From: Verrucomicrobiaceae bacterium
GTDB lineage: Bacteria > Verrucomicrobiota > Verrucomicrobiia > Verrucomicrobiales > Verrucomicrobiaceae
NCBI GenBank assembly: GCA_024232965.1
Contig: JACKQF010000001.1
Location: 558,001 to 622,000, forward strand
Length of the DNA stretch: 64,000 bases
Direction of reading: 5' to 3'
Part shown: positions 8,976 through 18,230 of the stretch, piece after piece
Position numbering within the stretch: position 1 is the stretch's first letter
Layout of the letters: every line of letters begins with the position of its first letter
The notes under the pieces: model-generated
What the model was told of the DNA's origin: nothing
The model's database searches: none
Seen by the model: the letters and a program-made list of their open reading frames with translations, nothing else
Position numbers and translations under genes: made by a program

Positions 8976-9593
8976 ATGCAAACGCACAACGTTAACCTGC
9001 CAATCATCGTCACCGGCCGTCACGTGGAAATCACGGAGGCAATGCGTGAATACGCTCACAAGAAAGTGGAGGGGCTGCACCTCGACTACCCGCGGATCAT
9101 CGAAGCCAAGGTCATTCTCGACGTGACTGGACACCACCAGCAAATGGCGGAAATCATCCTCTTCTGCGCCAATCACATCGTCATCGAAGTCTCTTCGACG
9201 AGCGAGGACATCTACGCATCGATCGATGAGTCGATCTCCAAAATCGCCCGCCGGATGCGCAAGTTCAAGACGCGCATGCTCAAGAGTCATCGTCCACGCA
9301 AAGACGGCTCCATTCGCTTCTTGGAAGAAAAAGTCTTCAACGATCAAGACCTGCAGGAAGACCACGAGCACATCGAGCACTCCTACGTGCACAAGGAGCC
9401 GTTCAAACTGCGCCCTCTTTATGCGGATGAAGCGATCATGGATCTCGCCATGAGCGAGCGCCCATTCGTCGCCTTCCTCAATCAGCAAACCCATCGCCTG
9501 GCGATCGTTTTCCGGCGCAAGGATGGCGAATACGGCATGATTGAGCCCGACGTTGAGTCGGTCGCCCACGCGGACAAAGCCAACGCCGCTTAG
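8976..9593 (+). CDS. hpf: Long-form ribosome hibernation promoting factor
   Basis: A 205-residue protein with an N-terminal S30AE/YfiA domain (about residues 5-105: 'VTGRHVEITEAMREYAHKK', 'YASIDESISKIARRMRKFK') and a C-terminal dimerisation domain (about 145-195: 'LRPLYADEAIMDLAMSERP', 'VVFRRKDGEYGMIEPD'-like end). Long HPF joins two 70S ribosomes into inactive 100S dimers during stationary phase or stress. A strong ribosome binding site AAGGAG (8960-8965) lies 10 bp before the ATG. In many Gram-negatives the order is lptB-rpoN-hpf. Here rpoN is absent and hpf directly follows lptB, 72 bp downstream. A terminator follows. Confidence 0.93.
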   Translation: MQTHNVNLPIIVTGRHVEITEAMREYAHKKVEGLHLDYPRIIEAKVILDVTGHHQQMAEIILFCANHIVIEVSSTSEDIYASIDESISKIARRMRKFKTRMLKSHRPRKDGSIRFLEEKVFNDQDLQEDHEHIEHSYVHKEPFKLRPLYADEAIMDLAMSERPFVAFLNQQTHRLAIVFRRKDGEYGMIEPDVESVAHADKANAA

Positions 9594-9620
9594 TCGACGA
9601 CGTACAGCGTAACTCAAAGG

Positions 9621-9655
9621 GCCCGGAGGGATTTTCTCTCCGGGCTTTTCCTTTT
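9621..9655. terminator. Rho-independent terminator between convergent genes
   Basis: An 8-bp GC-rich stem GCCCGGAG (9621-9628) pairs with CTCCGGGC (9638-9645) around a 9-nt loop. On the plus strand it is followed by a T-rich run (TTTTCCTTTT). It closes the kdsA-hpf operon and may also serve the convergent SDR gene less efficiently. Confidence 0.85.
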
Positions 9656-9692
9656 GATGGAACAGTGCGGTAAGAGACAGACCTCGGTCACC

Positions 9693-10469
9693 TTACAGCG
9701 CACGGGCGAAGGCGCCACCATCGACCAGGAGGGCTTCCCCGGTGATGTAGCTGCCGGCGTCGCTGGCGAGCAGCAGGGCAGGGCCGGCGAGTTCGAAGGG
9801 GTTGCCCCAGCGCTGGAGGGCGGTGCGGGTGGCGAAGGCGTCCTTTTCTGGCTCGCTGAGAAGGCTCATGGGTAAGTCGGTGAGGAAGGGGCCTGGGCAG
9901 ATGCAGTTGACGGTGATCTTGAAAGGGCCGAGATCAATGGCGCTGGCCTTGGCCATGCCGATGAGCGCTGCTTTTGTGGCCGAATAGACGTTACGCTTTT
10001 CTTTGGAGCCAACACCCAGCACCGATGAGATGTGAATGATGCGCCCCCACTGGCGTTCCTTCATCCCAGGAACGAGCTCGCGGGTGAGGCTCATGCAACT
10101 GGTGAGATTGAGTTCGACGACGCGATCCCAGGCTTCATCGGTGATTTCGTCAATCGCTTGGGGGTGATTGGATCCGGCGTTGTTGACCAGAATGTCCACC
10201 TTTCCGAGACGCTTGATGGTTTCGTGAGCCAGTTCCTTGACCTTGGCGCGATCAATCATGTCGGCGACCATCCACTCGACCTTAACGTCAAGCCCATCGC
10301 CGATCTCTGCCGCTGCGGCTTTGAGTTCGTCCTCGTGCCGACTTGAGATCATGACATCTGCTCCGGCTTCTGCAAATCCGCGCGCCATGGCTTTGCCAAG
10401 GCCTTTGCTGCCTCCGGTGACGAGTGCGGTGCGGCCTTTGAGGGAGAAGAGGCTTGAGATGGATGGCAT
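9693..10469 (-). CDS. SDR family NAD(P)-dependent oxidoreductase
   Basis: A 258-residue classical short-chain dehydrogenase. The cofactor motif 'TGGSKGLGKA' is near residue 18. 'NNAGS' stabilises the fold, 'HISSVLG' gives the catalytic Ser, and 'YSATKAA' the Tyr-Lys pair. The C-terminus 'GSYITGEALLVDGG' is typical. It resembles gluconate 5-dehydrogenase and 3-oxoacyl-ACP reductase-like members, but the substrate cannot be read from sequence. The reading frame stays open 47 codons upstream, overlapping the 3' end of the peroxidase gene. The ATG at 10469, just before the conserved N-terminus, is the better start. It is transcribed with the peroxidase and the ABC exporter behind it. Confidence 0.88.
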   Translation of the reverse strand: MPSISSLFSLKGRTALVTGGSKGLGKAMARGFAEAGADVMISSRHEDELKAAAAEIGDGLDVKVEWMVADMIDRAKVKELAHETIKRLGKVDILVNNAGSNHPQAIDEITDEAWDRVVELNLTSCMSLTRELVPGMKERQWGRIIHISSVLGVGSKEKRNVYSATKAALIGMAKASAIDLGPFKITVNCICPGPFLTDLPMSLLSEPEKDAFATRTALQRWGNPFELAGPALLLASDAGSYITGEALLVDGGAFARAL

Positions 10470-10489
10470 AGGAAAAAGGTGGGGCTTTA

Positions 10490-11029
10490 TTACTTGGCGA
10501 GTGCGGCTTCGATGGCTGCGGTCAGCTCTGCGGCGTTCGGTTCGGTATCGGATTCGAATCGCTTGAGGATCGTGCCGTCTTTGCCGACGAGAAATTTGGT
10601 GAAGTTCCACTGCACATCGCCTGGGGCAGGGGATTTATCGCCTGTGAGGAGGGCATACAAGGGGTGCTTGGCATCGCCAAGGATGGCGACTTTTTCGGTC
10701 ATCGGGAAGGTGACGCTGTACTGACTGGTGCAGAAGGTCTTGATTTGTGCGGCACTGCCGGGCTCCTGACCGCCAAAGTCATTGCATGGCACGCCGAGCA
10801 CCGTGAAACCTTTGTCTTTGAATTGATCAAAGAGGGTCTGGAGTCCCACGTATTGGGGCGTGTATCCGCATTCGGAGGCGACGTTGACGATGAGGGTGAC
10901 CTTGCCTTTGCAGGCGGCTAGGACGCCGTCTTTGCCATCAATATCCTTGAGGGCGATTTCGTGGAGTGAGTCTGCGGCCATGATGGGTGCGAGGGTGGCG
11001 ATGAAGAGTGAGGTGATGAGCGTTTTCAT
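10490..11029 (-). CDS. Exported glutathione peroxidase family protein
   Basis: A 179-residue thioredoxin-fold peroxidase with an N-terminal signal peptide (cleavage near 'IMA-AD'), so it probably works in the periplasm. The peroxidatic site 'NVASECGYT' uses Cys, not selenocysteine. 'GVPCNDFGGQEPG' supplies the catalytic Gln, and 'WNFTKFLVGKDG' the Trp/Asn. Many bacterial family members use thioredoxin instead of glutathione, so the natural reductant is uncertain. It lies 20 bp upstream of the SDR gene and 15 bp downstream of the ABC exporter on the minus strand, which suggests one transcript. Confidence 0.9.
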   Translation of the reverse strand: MKTLITSLFIATLAPIMAADSLHEIALKDIDGKDGVLAACKGKVTLIVNVASECGYTPQYVGLQTLFDQFKDKGFTVLGVPCNDFGGQEPGSAAQIKTFCTSQYSVTFPMTEKVAILGDAKHPLYALLTGDKSPAPGDVQWNFTKFLVGKDGTILKRFESDTEPNAAELTAAIEAALAK

Positions 11030-11044
11030 GGGGGTGGAGGTGGG

Positions 11045-12823
11045 CTATTCGAGCTGAAGTCTCGCGAGGGTTGAGTAGAGGCCGTCTTTGCGATCAATGA
11101 GCTCGTCATGCGTGCCGCGCTCAACGATGGCACCGCCGGACATCACGAGGATCTGGTCGCAGCGGCGGACGGTCGAAAGGCGGTGCGCGATGATGATGGA
11201 GGTGCGGTTTTCCATCAGCTTATCCAGAGCTTCTTGGACGAGACGTTCGCTTTCAGCATCAAGACTGCTGGTGGCTTCATCGAGAATCAAGATCGCTGGA
11301 TCGGCGAGGATCGCCCGGGCGATTGCGAGGCGTTGGCGCTGACCGCCGGAGATCTGTGCACCGCGCTCGCCGACGAGGGTATCGTAACCTTGGGGCAGCT
11401 CAGTGATGAACTGGTGGGCATTGGCTTGTTTTGCTGCAGCGACGATGTCCTCTTGGCTAGCACCGGGACGGCCATAGGCGATGTTTTCGCCAATGCTGCC
11501 ACCGAATAGAAGGACTTCTTGTGGGACGAGTGCGAGGTTCTGCCGCAGGGCGTGGAGGGGGATCTGTGTGGCGGGCTGTCCGTCGAAGGAGATCTTGCCG
11601 GAGGTAGGGTCGTAGAACCGAAAAAGCAGTGCGGCGGTGGTGGTCTTGCCTGAGCCACTGGATCCGACGAGCGCGATGCGCTGGCCTGCCTTTGCGGCAA
11701 ACGAGAAATCGCGTAGCACCGTGACGTCTGGCCGGGTGGCGTAGGCGAAGTTGACGTTGTCCATTTCAATCTCCCCACGGAGGCGAACGGCAGGCCCGTT
11801 TTCATCGAGATCTTCGACTTCTTCTTCCAAGATTTCGCGAACTCGTTCGGTGGCTCCCAGGGTGCGCTGGAGTTGGGTGATGAGCTCTGGAAGGCTCATG
11901 AAGGTCGTGGTGATCATGCCGCTGAATGTACCAAAACTGAGCAACTGGCTGTGCATGATTTCGCCGTTGCCGACCATGCGAATGGCAAACCAGGCGACGA
12001 GGGTCAGAGCCACGCTGAAGGCGAAGATGATGAAGGCAATGAATGATGCGCGTGGCAGGGCGGCGCGGAGAGCTGTGTCCAGGAAGATGCCGAGGTGCTC
12101 ATTGTAGCGACGGGACTCGTAGGCTTCGTTGCGGAAAGCCTTGACGCTGATGACGCTTTGTAGGCTTTCATCCACGATCACCTGGGTTTCTGCGAGATTG
12201 TCCTGCGCACGGCGGGAGAGCTTGCGGATGCGGGCACCGAAGATGGCGATGAGAACAAGCACGACCGGGATCGTGCCGATCATGACCATGGCAAGCTTCA
12301 CTGACACACAGAGAACGATTACGACGCTGGCGACCAGCATAACGCTGTGGCGGATGATTTGGGGGATGGTGACGACGAGTGTCTCCCGCATGGATTCAAC
12401 GTCGTTGGCGAGACGAGATGCCAGTTCGCCGACGCGTCGCGCATTGAGCGTGGCCATGGGCAGGCGGATGATTTTGGCAAAGGTGTTCATCCGCAGCGCA
12501 GCGAGCGCGCGCTCTGAGGCCTTGGCAAAGAGGAGGATACGCCAGAAGGCGATGAATGCCTGGAGACCGACGACCGCAATGACGGGTCCGACCCACTGCC
12601 ACGCGGCATCGATGAGAGGCTGGCCTTTGACTCCGTCAAGAGCTGGGCCCACCATCTGAAGCAGGAGATAGAAGAAGTAGACGGTCAACCCGGCCGTGCC
12701 AGCTAGCGCCAGCAGGGCGGGAATGAAGACGGCTTTGTGCGGGGAAAGGTAGGTCCAAAAAAAGGCGGCATCTTTCCAGGCGGATCGATCCCAAAGTTTT
12801 TTTCCAGGGCGTTCGTCGGGCAT
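11045..12823 (-). CDS. MsbA/MdlB-type ABC exporter (fused membrane and ATPase domains)
   Basis: A 592-residue half-transporter. The N-terminal part (about residues 20-310) has six predicted membrane segments, with coupling region 'LANDVESMRETL'. The ATPase domain (about 345-590) has Walker A 'GSSGSGKTT', Q-loop 'LVPQEVLLF', signature 'SGGQRQRLAIARA', Walker B 'ILILDEATSSLD' and H-loop 'IIAHRLSTV'. It would work as a homodimer exporting a lipid or hydrophobic compound. Because the window also has LPS genes, a lipid A flippase role is possible, but this architecture is shared with multidrug exporters. A second paralogue lies at 42821-44560. Confidence 0.9.
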   Translation of the reverse strand: MPDERPGKKLWDRSAWKDAAFFWTYLSPHKAVFIPALLALAGTAGLTVYFFYLLLQMVGPALDGVKGQPLIDAAWQWVGPVIAVVGLQAFIAFWRILLFAKASERALAALRMNTFAKIIRLPMATLNARRVGELASRLANDVESMRETLVVTIPQIIRHSVMLVASVVIVLCVSVKLAMVMIGTIPVVLVLIAIFGARIRKLSRRAQDNLAETQVIVDESLQSVISVKAFRNEAYESRRYNEHLGIFLDTALRAALPRASFIAFIIFAFSVALTLVAWFAIRMVGNGEIMHSQLLSFGTFSGMITTTFMSLPELITQLQRTLGATERVREILEEEVEDLDENGPAVRLRGEIEMDNVNFAYATRPDVTVLRDFSFAAKAGQRIALVGSSGSGKTTTAALLFRFYDPTSGKISFDGQPATQIPLHALRQNLALVPQEVLLFGGSIGENIAYGRPGASQEDIVAAAKQANAHQFITELPQGYDTLVGERGAQISGGQRQRLAIARAILADPAILILDEATSSLDAESERLVQEALDKLMENRTSIIIAHRLSTVRRCDQILVMSGGAIVERGTHDELIDRKDGLYSTLARLQLE

Positions 12824-12867
12824 GTAGGTTGGAGCGGGGGAATGGGCAACTGCGGCTGGGGAGGATC

Positions 12868-15228
12868 TCAGTAGAGGTTGATTGTCCAGCGGGGGGTGGC
12901 TTTTTCGGTGAGTTCCAGCACCGTTAAGGCTTGTGCATCATCGCGATGACGGCCACTACGGATCAGGGAGAATGAGGTGTCCTCAAGGTAGCCAGCCGAT
13001 TTTCCCGGACCGGGGCTGGGTTGCCAGAAGAGCAGGGCAGCGTTTATGCCCAACTGGCTATTGCCGTTGCCGAGCGTCCAGTCATGCAGATAGAGGTAGG
13101 CCCGAGGGATGGTTACGGTCAATCGGCGGACTCCGTTGGCGCCGCTGGTTAGATTGGCTTTCACAAAGTTCTCATCAAACTGTGCCGCATATCCGGTGCC
13201 AAAGGCCCACGGCGGGATGCTATTGATTTTGCCTGGACCATCCGCTGCCGGACCCGTAAAGCGAAGTGGGTCGGTGGAGCCAAAGGTGAGACGCTTCCCA
13301 TACGACCGTGCATCGATGTTGATGTCTAGCGCCCAGGCGTTTTTGGTGATGGGGTCATCCTGGAGACTCTGCCCGATGATTTCGAAGGTCATGAACAGAT
13401 TGTCTTTATCTGCATCTGCCTTGAACGAGACTCCATTGGTCCCAGAGGCTACGTCAGGCATCGCCGGGGAGGCTTGGACTGTATAGGATGACATCGGCAC
13501 GGCCTCTTTAAGCGCGATGTTGCGGGTCAGTTCGACTTCGCGATCAAACCGCAGGCTGGTGGTGCCAGCGGTGACGATGAGGGCTAGTTTCCCGTGTTGC
13601 CTGTGCGGGGCCTTGGCGGCATCGGGGAGAGGAAAGCGGATTTCCAGCGGGGTGCGGTCGCCTGCGGCGGTCTCGAAGGTTCCCTCGCATTGTTGGTCCA
13701 TCCAGCGGGCTTCCCACTTTCCTTTGACAGCGGTTGCGCTGGTGTTCACGAGGATGTTCTCAGGAGCAAAGGTATTCTCTGCGTTGAATGTAGTATTGCA
13801 TTTCCAGAGGACGCAAACCGGTAGGATGGTCGCGCGCAGATCGGCGATGCGAGCAGCGCCCCCTGCAGAAATGAGGATCGGCACCCGTAGCACTGGGGCG
13901 CCGCTAGGCAGGGCGTTGAAGTGGCCGAGTCCGTGGCTTTCGCGTTTGGCGTACGTAGCGGTGACTGACTTGGATTTGCCAGGCTTGATGACGATCTGAG
14001 GGACGGCCTCGAGCGGCTTCCAGCCGCGCATGACGAGCGGTAGGAGCGTGAGGGTCTGTGTTTCTTCAGTGGTGTTGGAGATGCGATAAGAAAGGGTCAA
14101 AGTATCACCCGCTCCTAGCGTGACCGTTGCAGCATCTACTGCCCATGGACTGGGGATTGGCCCATCGAGCAGTTCCTGGAAGATCCGCTGGCCCAATCGC
14201 GCATGAAGGCTAGCGCGACCATGGGTGAAATCTTGCCGGTCCGCATGGTCAAAAAAGCGTCTGTACTGGCTGACCACGCTTTCAAACATCGCAGCGGGTT
14301 CTGAAAGATCCGTCGGAATTTTTGCCAACGATTGGAGGTCGCCCAAATCAACAAAGAACAGGTTGTTGTCTGCGGCCACTTCGCGCATGACGTCGGCGTA
14401 GGGGCGGGTGAGGGCTAAGTCAGCCTCGGGTGGATCGTTGACCGTCAATGTCGGTGCCAGCAGTACCAGTTCGGCACCGCTGGCGCGGGTGGTATCGATC
14501 ACCTCCTGAAGTTGTGCGGCGTAGTCGGCTAGGTCCATGCCAAACGTGGCGTCATTGATGCCAAAACTGACCAATACGAGGTCGGGCGGGTTCTCTAGGC
14601 CGTAGGTCGTCAGCGCTTGCATGGCGTGAAGCATCAGTTTGCCTCCGCGGCCGAGGTTTCTGAGGGTGATTTCCGGCCCCATGTAGGTCATGTCTTTGGC
14701 CTCTTTCCCGGGCGATGGCTTGATGATACGAACACCTCCTGTGTAGAAGAACTGGTTAGCCAATTCCTTGGCAAATATCGCGGGGTAACCCTTGAGCCAG
14801 TTTTCGTTGTCTTCATCATACCCAAAGAGGTTCACCACGGAGTCTCCGAGGGCGACGATGTGGAAGGGCTGCCGCTGGGAAAGTTTGCGGTAAGTATTCG
14901 GCAGCAACTTTTTGAAATGATCCTGCTGCTCTGGGGTCAATTCAAAGCTGGCCCGCCGGGGGAGGTCGGTGTCGGGGAGGCTTGCCTCCACCTTGTCCGC
15001 TTCTAGAGCTAGTTTGGTGGCATTTTGGCCGAGTGGGGAGTCAGGCGATGGTGCTGGTGTAGACGAGGCGGCTGGTTTGGTGGGGGCAGGTTGTGCTGTA
15101 ACCTGACAAAATAAGGGATTTGCGCTGATCAACACCATAAAAACGGCAAGGGTCGCCGTGCGTGGCTTGGCGAGCTCCAGGAGAGGGAAGGGCCGGGCTT
15201 GGGAGAGCGTCCGTTGAAAGAGAACCAT
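12868..15228 (-). CDS. Secreted SGNH/GDSL-family esterase with C-terminal beta domains
   Basis: A 786-residue protein with an N-terminal signal or anchor (hydrophobic residues 25-41) and a Pro/Ala/Ser-rich linker. The SGNH hydrolase domain is at about 120-360: block I 'VALGDSV' with nucleophile Ser130, the 'NLGRGG' block near 191, and 'SFGINDATF' near 221. The C-terminal half includes a beta-rich tail (about 620-770) resembling carbohydrate-binding modules ('WALDINIDARSYG', 'RLTVTIPRAYLYLHDW'). The family hydrolyses ester or acetyl groups on carbohydrates or lipids. A deacetylase acting on a polysaccharide is a reasonable inference, not a demonstrated role. It stands alone, and the neighbour at 15386 is divergent. 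Confidence 0.8.
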   Translation of the reverse strand: MVLFQRTLSQARPFPLLELAKPRTATLAVFMVLISANPLFCQVTAQPAPTKPAASSTPAPSPDSPLGQNATKLALEADKVEASLPDTDLPRRASFELTPEQQDHFKKLLPNTYRKLSQRQPFHIVALGDSVVNLFGYDEDNENWLKGYPAIFAKELANQFFYTGGVRIIKPSPGKEAKDMTYMGPEITLRNLGRGGKLMLHAMQALTTYGLENPPDLVLVSFGINDATFGMDLADYAAQLQEVIDTTRASGAELVLLAPTLTVNDPPEADLALTRPYADVMREVAADNNLFFVDLGDLQSLAKIPTDLSEPAAMFESVVSQYRRFFDHADRQDFTHGRASLHARLGQRIFQELLDGPIPSPWAVDAATVTLGAGDTLTLSYRISNTTEETQTLTLLPLVMRGWKPLEAVPQIVIKPGKSKSVTATYAKRESHGLGHFNALPSGAPVLRVPILISAGGAARIADLRATILPVCVLWKCNTTFNAENTFAPENILVNTSATAVKGKWEARWMDQQCEGTFETAAGDRTPLEIRFPLPDAAKAPHRQHGKLALIVTAGTTSLRFDREVELTRNIALKEAVPMSSYTVQASPAMPDVASGTNGVSFKADADKDNLFMTFEIIGQSLQDDPITKNAWALDINIDARSYGKRLTFGSTDPLRFTGPAADGPGKINSIPPWAFGTGYAAQFDENFVKANLTSGANGVRRLTVTIPRAYLYLHDWTLGNGNSQLGINAALLFWQPSPGPGKSAGYLEDTSFSLIRSGRHRDDAQALTVLELTEKATPRWTINLY

Positions 15229-15333
15229 AAGAGGCCTATTTCAACGCAAACGGCAGGCTTTTCCAGCGCGGATTTGGTGAACCAGTAAAACAGATTGATT
15301 CCCGATGCGCCGGGCCGCAGGAAATCGTTGGGG

Positions 15334-15361
15334 TTGAATTTTCTTTGATTTGCTATATTTA
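15334..15361 (+). promoter_or_regulatory. Candidate promoter for the transglutaminase-like gene
   Basis: TTGAAT (15334-15339) and TATTTA (15356-15361) lie 16 bp apart in the AT-rich gap between divergent genes, 25 bp before the ATG at 15386. Sequence match only. Confidence 0.33.
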
Positions 15362-15385
15362 AATGCAAGTGGTAGAATTTCCAAA

Positions 15386-16882
15386 ATGACTCACCGATTC
15401 CTCATCGCTGCGATCCTAATCAGCGCGACCCTCGCTGGCGTTGTGGGAGCGTTGAAGGATGGTCACAGCGATGTCTGGCACGTGTGGTGGCAGAGATTGA
15501 TGAACAAGGTCGATGTCGGGTATTCCCCTCAGCGCTTCAAGGTGGATCTGGTCGATCACCTCAATTATCCGCGGATGGCGACCAAAATCCCGCCGTTAAG
15601 TCTGGATGGTGAATTAGAAACGTGGGCGCAGGCGAAGGTCAGCGACGGTCTGGATCTGACCGACCTCAATGCGGTGGCAGAAATGGTCAAGGTCGCCTTG
15701 CCGCGCTATGCGAAGGTTTTGGTGGTGTCTGCCACGAGTCCGAGCCTCGAAGGATTGCTCAAGAGTTTCCAAGAAACCTCCCAACAGGTCGATCCTGAAA
15801 CCACCCATGTGGCCTGCGCGATGCGTGAATCAGCGGGAGGGCTGAGCCATCAGGCTTTGCTGATCATGGGGCAACGGTTGCAGGATTTCTCGCCAGAACT
15901 TCTCAAACAAGGACGCACCAACCAGTTCTTCAATGTCTGTGTACATTGCGGGCGATCTCACATTTGTCGCATCCCGACGGATCAGCGCAGCATGGGACTA
16001 GAGTGCCCAAATCCCGACTGTGGCAAGACTTATGCGGTCATCGCGGCGGATCGGAAGGGGAATTTCCACTATGCCAATGAGTTCCTCACCGGTTACCAAC
16101 CGCCTGCTCTATTCCCTCGCGATCAGTCTCGTGTTCAGGAGCTTTTCACCATTTGGGCGGCTGTGCATGAAAACTGCCACTACGTGAAGGATGCCGGTGC
16201 TCGCAAAAATCAGACAGATAGCTGGCAGTTTGCGGTGGAGACCCAGTCTCAGATGGCTGGTGACTGCGAAGACTCGTCTCTTTTCCTCGCAGACTGGCTC
16301 ATCGCTAGAGGCTTCCTCGCACGGGTAGCGCTTGGTAAATACGGTGATTTGGGTGGCCATGCTTGGGTAGTGGTGAAGATTGAAGACAAAGAATACCTGC
16401 TGGAATCCACGGAAGCCCTGCCTGATCCCGACCATCCGCCCCTGGCTTCACAAGTCGGAAGCCGTTACGTCCCCGATGTGATCTTTGACCGGTTTCACCT
16501 CTATGTCAGAAAGAACGAAAGCGCCATTTGGAATGGTGACTACTGGTCGACGAAACTATGGACTCAGATTGAACCGAGGGCGCTCCAGCGCGGACCTGCC
16601 TCCACGGAGTCCTCTCATCGGGCCGTTGGTTCTAGCGGTAGGCCGCGTTCTACAGTCAAGGATCTGGTCCCGCCGGATCGTCTCGCTCGCATGCGATTCC
16701 ATAGCTCGGCGGAGACGTTTGGGCAACTCTCAGGATTTCCTTCGGGGGCTCCAGTTTGGTCAGTCCCGATCGCCGATCACCTGCTGGGTGCTCAGCAAGT
16801 CACTGGAAGGGGGGCGACCGTGCCAGAGCGTATTTTCACTCCGCCACCCGAGCTATCTGATGACGACGAGCCTACTTCTTGA
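15386..16882 (+). CDS. Zinc-ribbon plus transglutaminase-like protein, membrane-anchored
   Basis: A 498-residue protein with one N-terminal hydrophobic segment (residues 4-20, anchor or signal). Two Cys pairs, 'CVHCGRSH' and 'CPNPDCGK', form a probable zinc ribbon at about residues 190-220. A transglutaminase-like domain follows at about 250-360: Cys294 in 'GDCEDSSL', His325 in 'GGHAWVVV' and an acidic residue near 340 ('LLESTEA') form a plausible Cys-His-Glu triad. The last 130 residues have no recognisable domain. Members of this superfamily include peptidases and amide-forming enzymes, so the substrate is unknown. The in-frame TTG at 15350 is an alternative start that would bury the signal segment. 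The 3' end overlaps the convergent propeller gene by 11 bp. Confidence 0.7.
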   Translation: MTHRFLIAAILISATLAGVVGALKDGHSDVWHVWWQRLMNKVDVGYSPQRFKVDLVDHLNYPRMATKIPPLSLDGELETWAQAKVSDGLDLTDLNAVAEMVKVALPRYAKVLVVSATSPSLEGLLKSFQETSQQVDPETTHVACAMRESAGGLSHQALLIMGQRLQDFSPELLKQGRTNQFFNVCVHCGRSHICRIPTDQRSMGLECPNPDCGKTYAVIAADRKGNFHYANEFLTGYQPPALFPRDQSRVQELFTIWAAVHENCHYVKDAGARKNQTDSWQFAVETQSQMAGDCEDSSLFLADWLIARGFLARVALGKYGDLGGHAWVVVKIEDKEYLLESTEALPDPDHPPLASQVGSRYVPDVIFDRFHLYVRKNESAIWNGDYWSTKLWTQIEPRALQRGPASTESSHRAVGSSGRPRSTVKDLVPPDRLARMRFHSSAETFGQLSGFPSGAPVWSVPIADHLLGAQQVTGRGATVPERIFTPPPELSDDDEPTS

Positions 16883-18149
16883 CGCGGAACAGGTGCTCTT
16901 GAGTCCGGATCAAAAGGTCCGAATCAATGACGCTCATTGAGGCCAAGGAGCGCTCTCCAAGTGTGTTGCGCTGGATCACCTCAAAAGTATGCCCGGGCTT
17001 CACGACGACGCCTTGACCAGCTTCATCCTGGAGATAGAGGCGTCCGTCCGCGTGGAGGATGGACGCAGAGATCGGACCCGTGCAACGCTCCTGGAAGTAG
17101 GGCTCGCCCGTTTTCGCGTTGAGGCAAGACAGCACGCCATTGTCGGCGACCATGTAAACGTCCTCGCCAACGACGACGGGGGAGGGATTGTGCGGCGCAA
17201 ATTTATCTGCACGCCAGGCGATGTGGGTCGCGGTGACGTCGCCTTTGCCATCGGGCCGAATTGCCAGCAGCGCAGGCTTGTCGTAACCGGTGCTCATGAA
17301 AATCAGGCCTTGCCCAAAGACGGGCCTCGGGACCACGGAATAACCTTGGTCATAGTTGACTCGCCAGATCTCAGTGCCCGTCGCGGGGTTGAGGCCAGCG
17401 ATGACGCCACTGCCGGGGGTGATCAGTTGAGTTTTCCCTGCGACCTCAATGAGCAGAGGGGTGGCGAAGGAGAATTTCCGCTTGGCTTCGGAGACGCGAT
17501 CATATCGCCACGCCTGTTTTCCTGTATTCTTATCAAGAGCGATGACCCCGGGGTTTTCAGCACCATCGGCACTAAAGATGAGGAGGTCCTGATAGATGAC
17601 TGGCGAACTGCCATTGCCGTGGACCGGCTTGTAGCCGAGAGTCTGGTTGCTCCAAATCACGTGACCATCTTTGGAATCCAGGCACGCCGTTCCCATGTGG
17701 CCGAAGTGCACGTAGACGCGACCGCTTTCGTATATGGCAGAGGGGCTGGCGTGGCTGTTCTTTTTGTGGATCTTGGGAGCATCTGCCGCCTTTTCCGTGA
17801 ACACTTTTGCCTGCCAGGCGATTTTGCCAGTGGCGGCATCGATGGCGATTGCCTCCAGGGAGCGGTCAGCCTCTGGGCCGTCTTCAGCACCATTGAGTGG
17901 AATGGCTGTGGTTAGGAAAATACGGCCTTCTGCTACGACGGGGGAGGACCATCCCGAGCCGGGCACCTCCGCCTTCCAGACAATGTTCTTTTCCGCGCTC
18001 CACTCGATTGGCAGCCCGGTCGCGTCAGACTGGCCTTGGGCGGTGGGGCCGCGAAACTCCGGCCACAGGGCCTCTGCGTTCAGAATACCGGGCAACAGAA
18101 GAGAGGGCAGCAGCGCCCACGCACGGCGGAATGAAGTGGAATAAAACAT
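16872..18149 (-). CDS. PQQ/BamB-like beta-propeller repeat protein, secreted
   Basis: A 425-residue protein with a signal peptide (hydrophobic residues 10-24). Propeller blade repeats begin with 'LWPEFRGPTAQGQS', followed by 'NIVWKAEVPGSGWSSPVV', 'HVIWSNQTLGYKPVHGNGSSPVI', 'KQAWRYDRV' and 'TEIWRVNYDQGYSVVPRP'. The family is common in Verrucomicrobia and Planctomycetes and is often labelled outer-membrane assembly factor BamB. It lacks the lipobox of BamB and begins with the 'WPxFRGP' motif of phylum-specific propellers, so a scaffold role is more likely than true BamB. A GTG at 18158, 10 bp after GGAG, is an alternative start. Confidence 0.87.
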   Translation of the reverse strand: MFYSTSFRRAWALLPSLLLPGILNAEALWPEFRGPTAQGQSDATGLPIEWSAEKNIVWKAEVPGSGWSSPVVAEGRIFLTTAIPLNGAEDGPEADRSLEAIAIDAATGKIAWQAKVFTEKAADAPKIHKKNSHASPSAIYESGRVYVHFGHMGTACLDSKDGHVIWSNQTLGYKPVHGNGSSPVIYQDLLIFSADGAENPGVIALDKNTGKQAWRYDRVSEAKRKFSFATPLLIEVAGKTQLITPGSGVIAGLNPATGTEIWRVNYDQGYSVVPRPVFGQGLIFMSTGYDKPALLAIRPDGKGDVTATHIAWRADKFAPHNPSPVVVGEDVYMVADNGVLSCLNAKTGEPYFQERCTGPISASILHADGRLYLQDEAGQGVVVKPGHTFEVIQRNTLGERSLASMSVIDSDLLIRTQEHLFRVKK

Positions 18150-18230
18150 GCTGCGCACGGTGCATGAGCTCCCGCACCTGTCAATGGAGGAGCTCTGTGT
18201 CGCCTTCGGGTTGGGAAGGGGGTGGGTTGA

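Noticed and set aside
16989..17915. 308-codon plus-strand open frame
   Set aside because: Antisense to the PQQ-propeller gene with its evident blade repeats; no family signature.
16872..18149. Calling this protein BamB
   Set aside because: It has propeller repeats but a plain signal peptide without a lipobox, and no bam or der gene is nearby.
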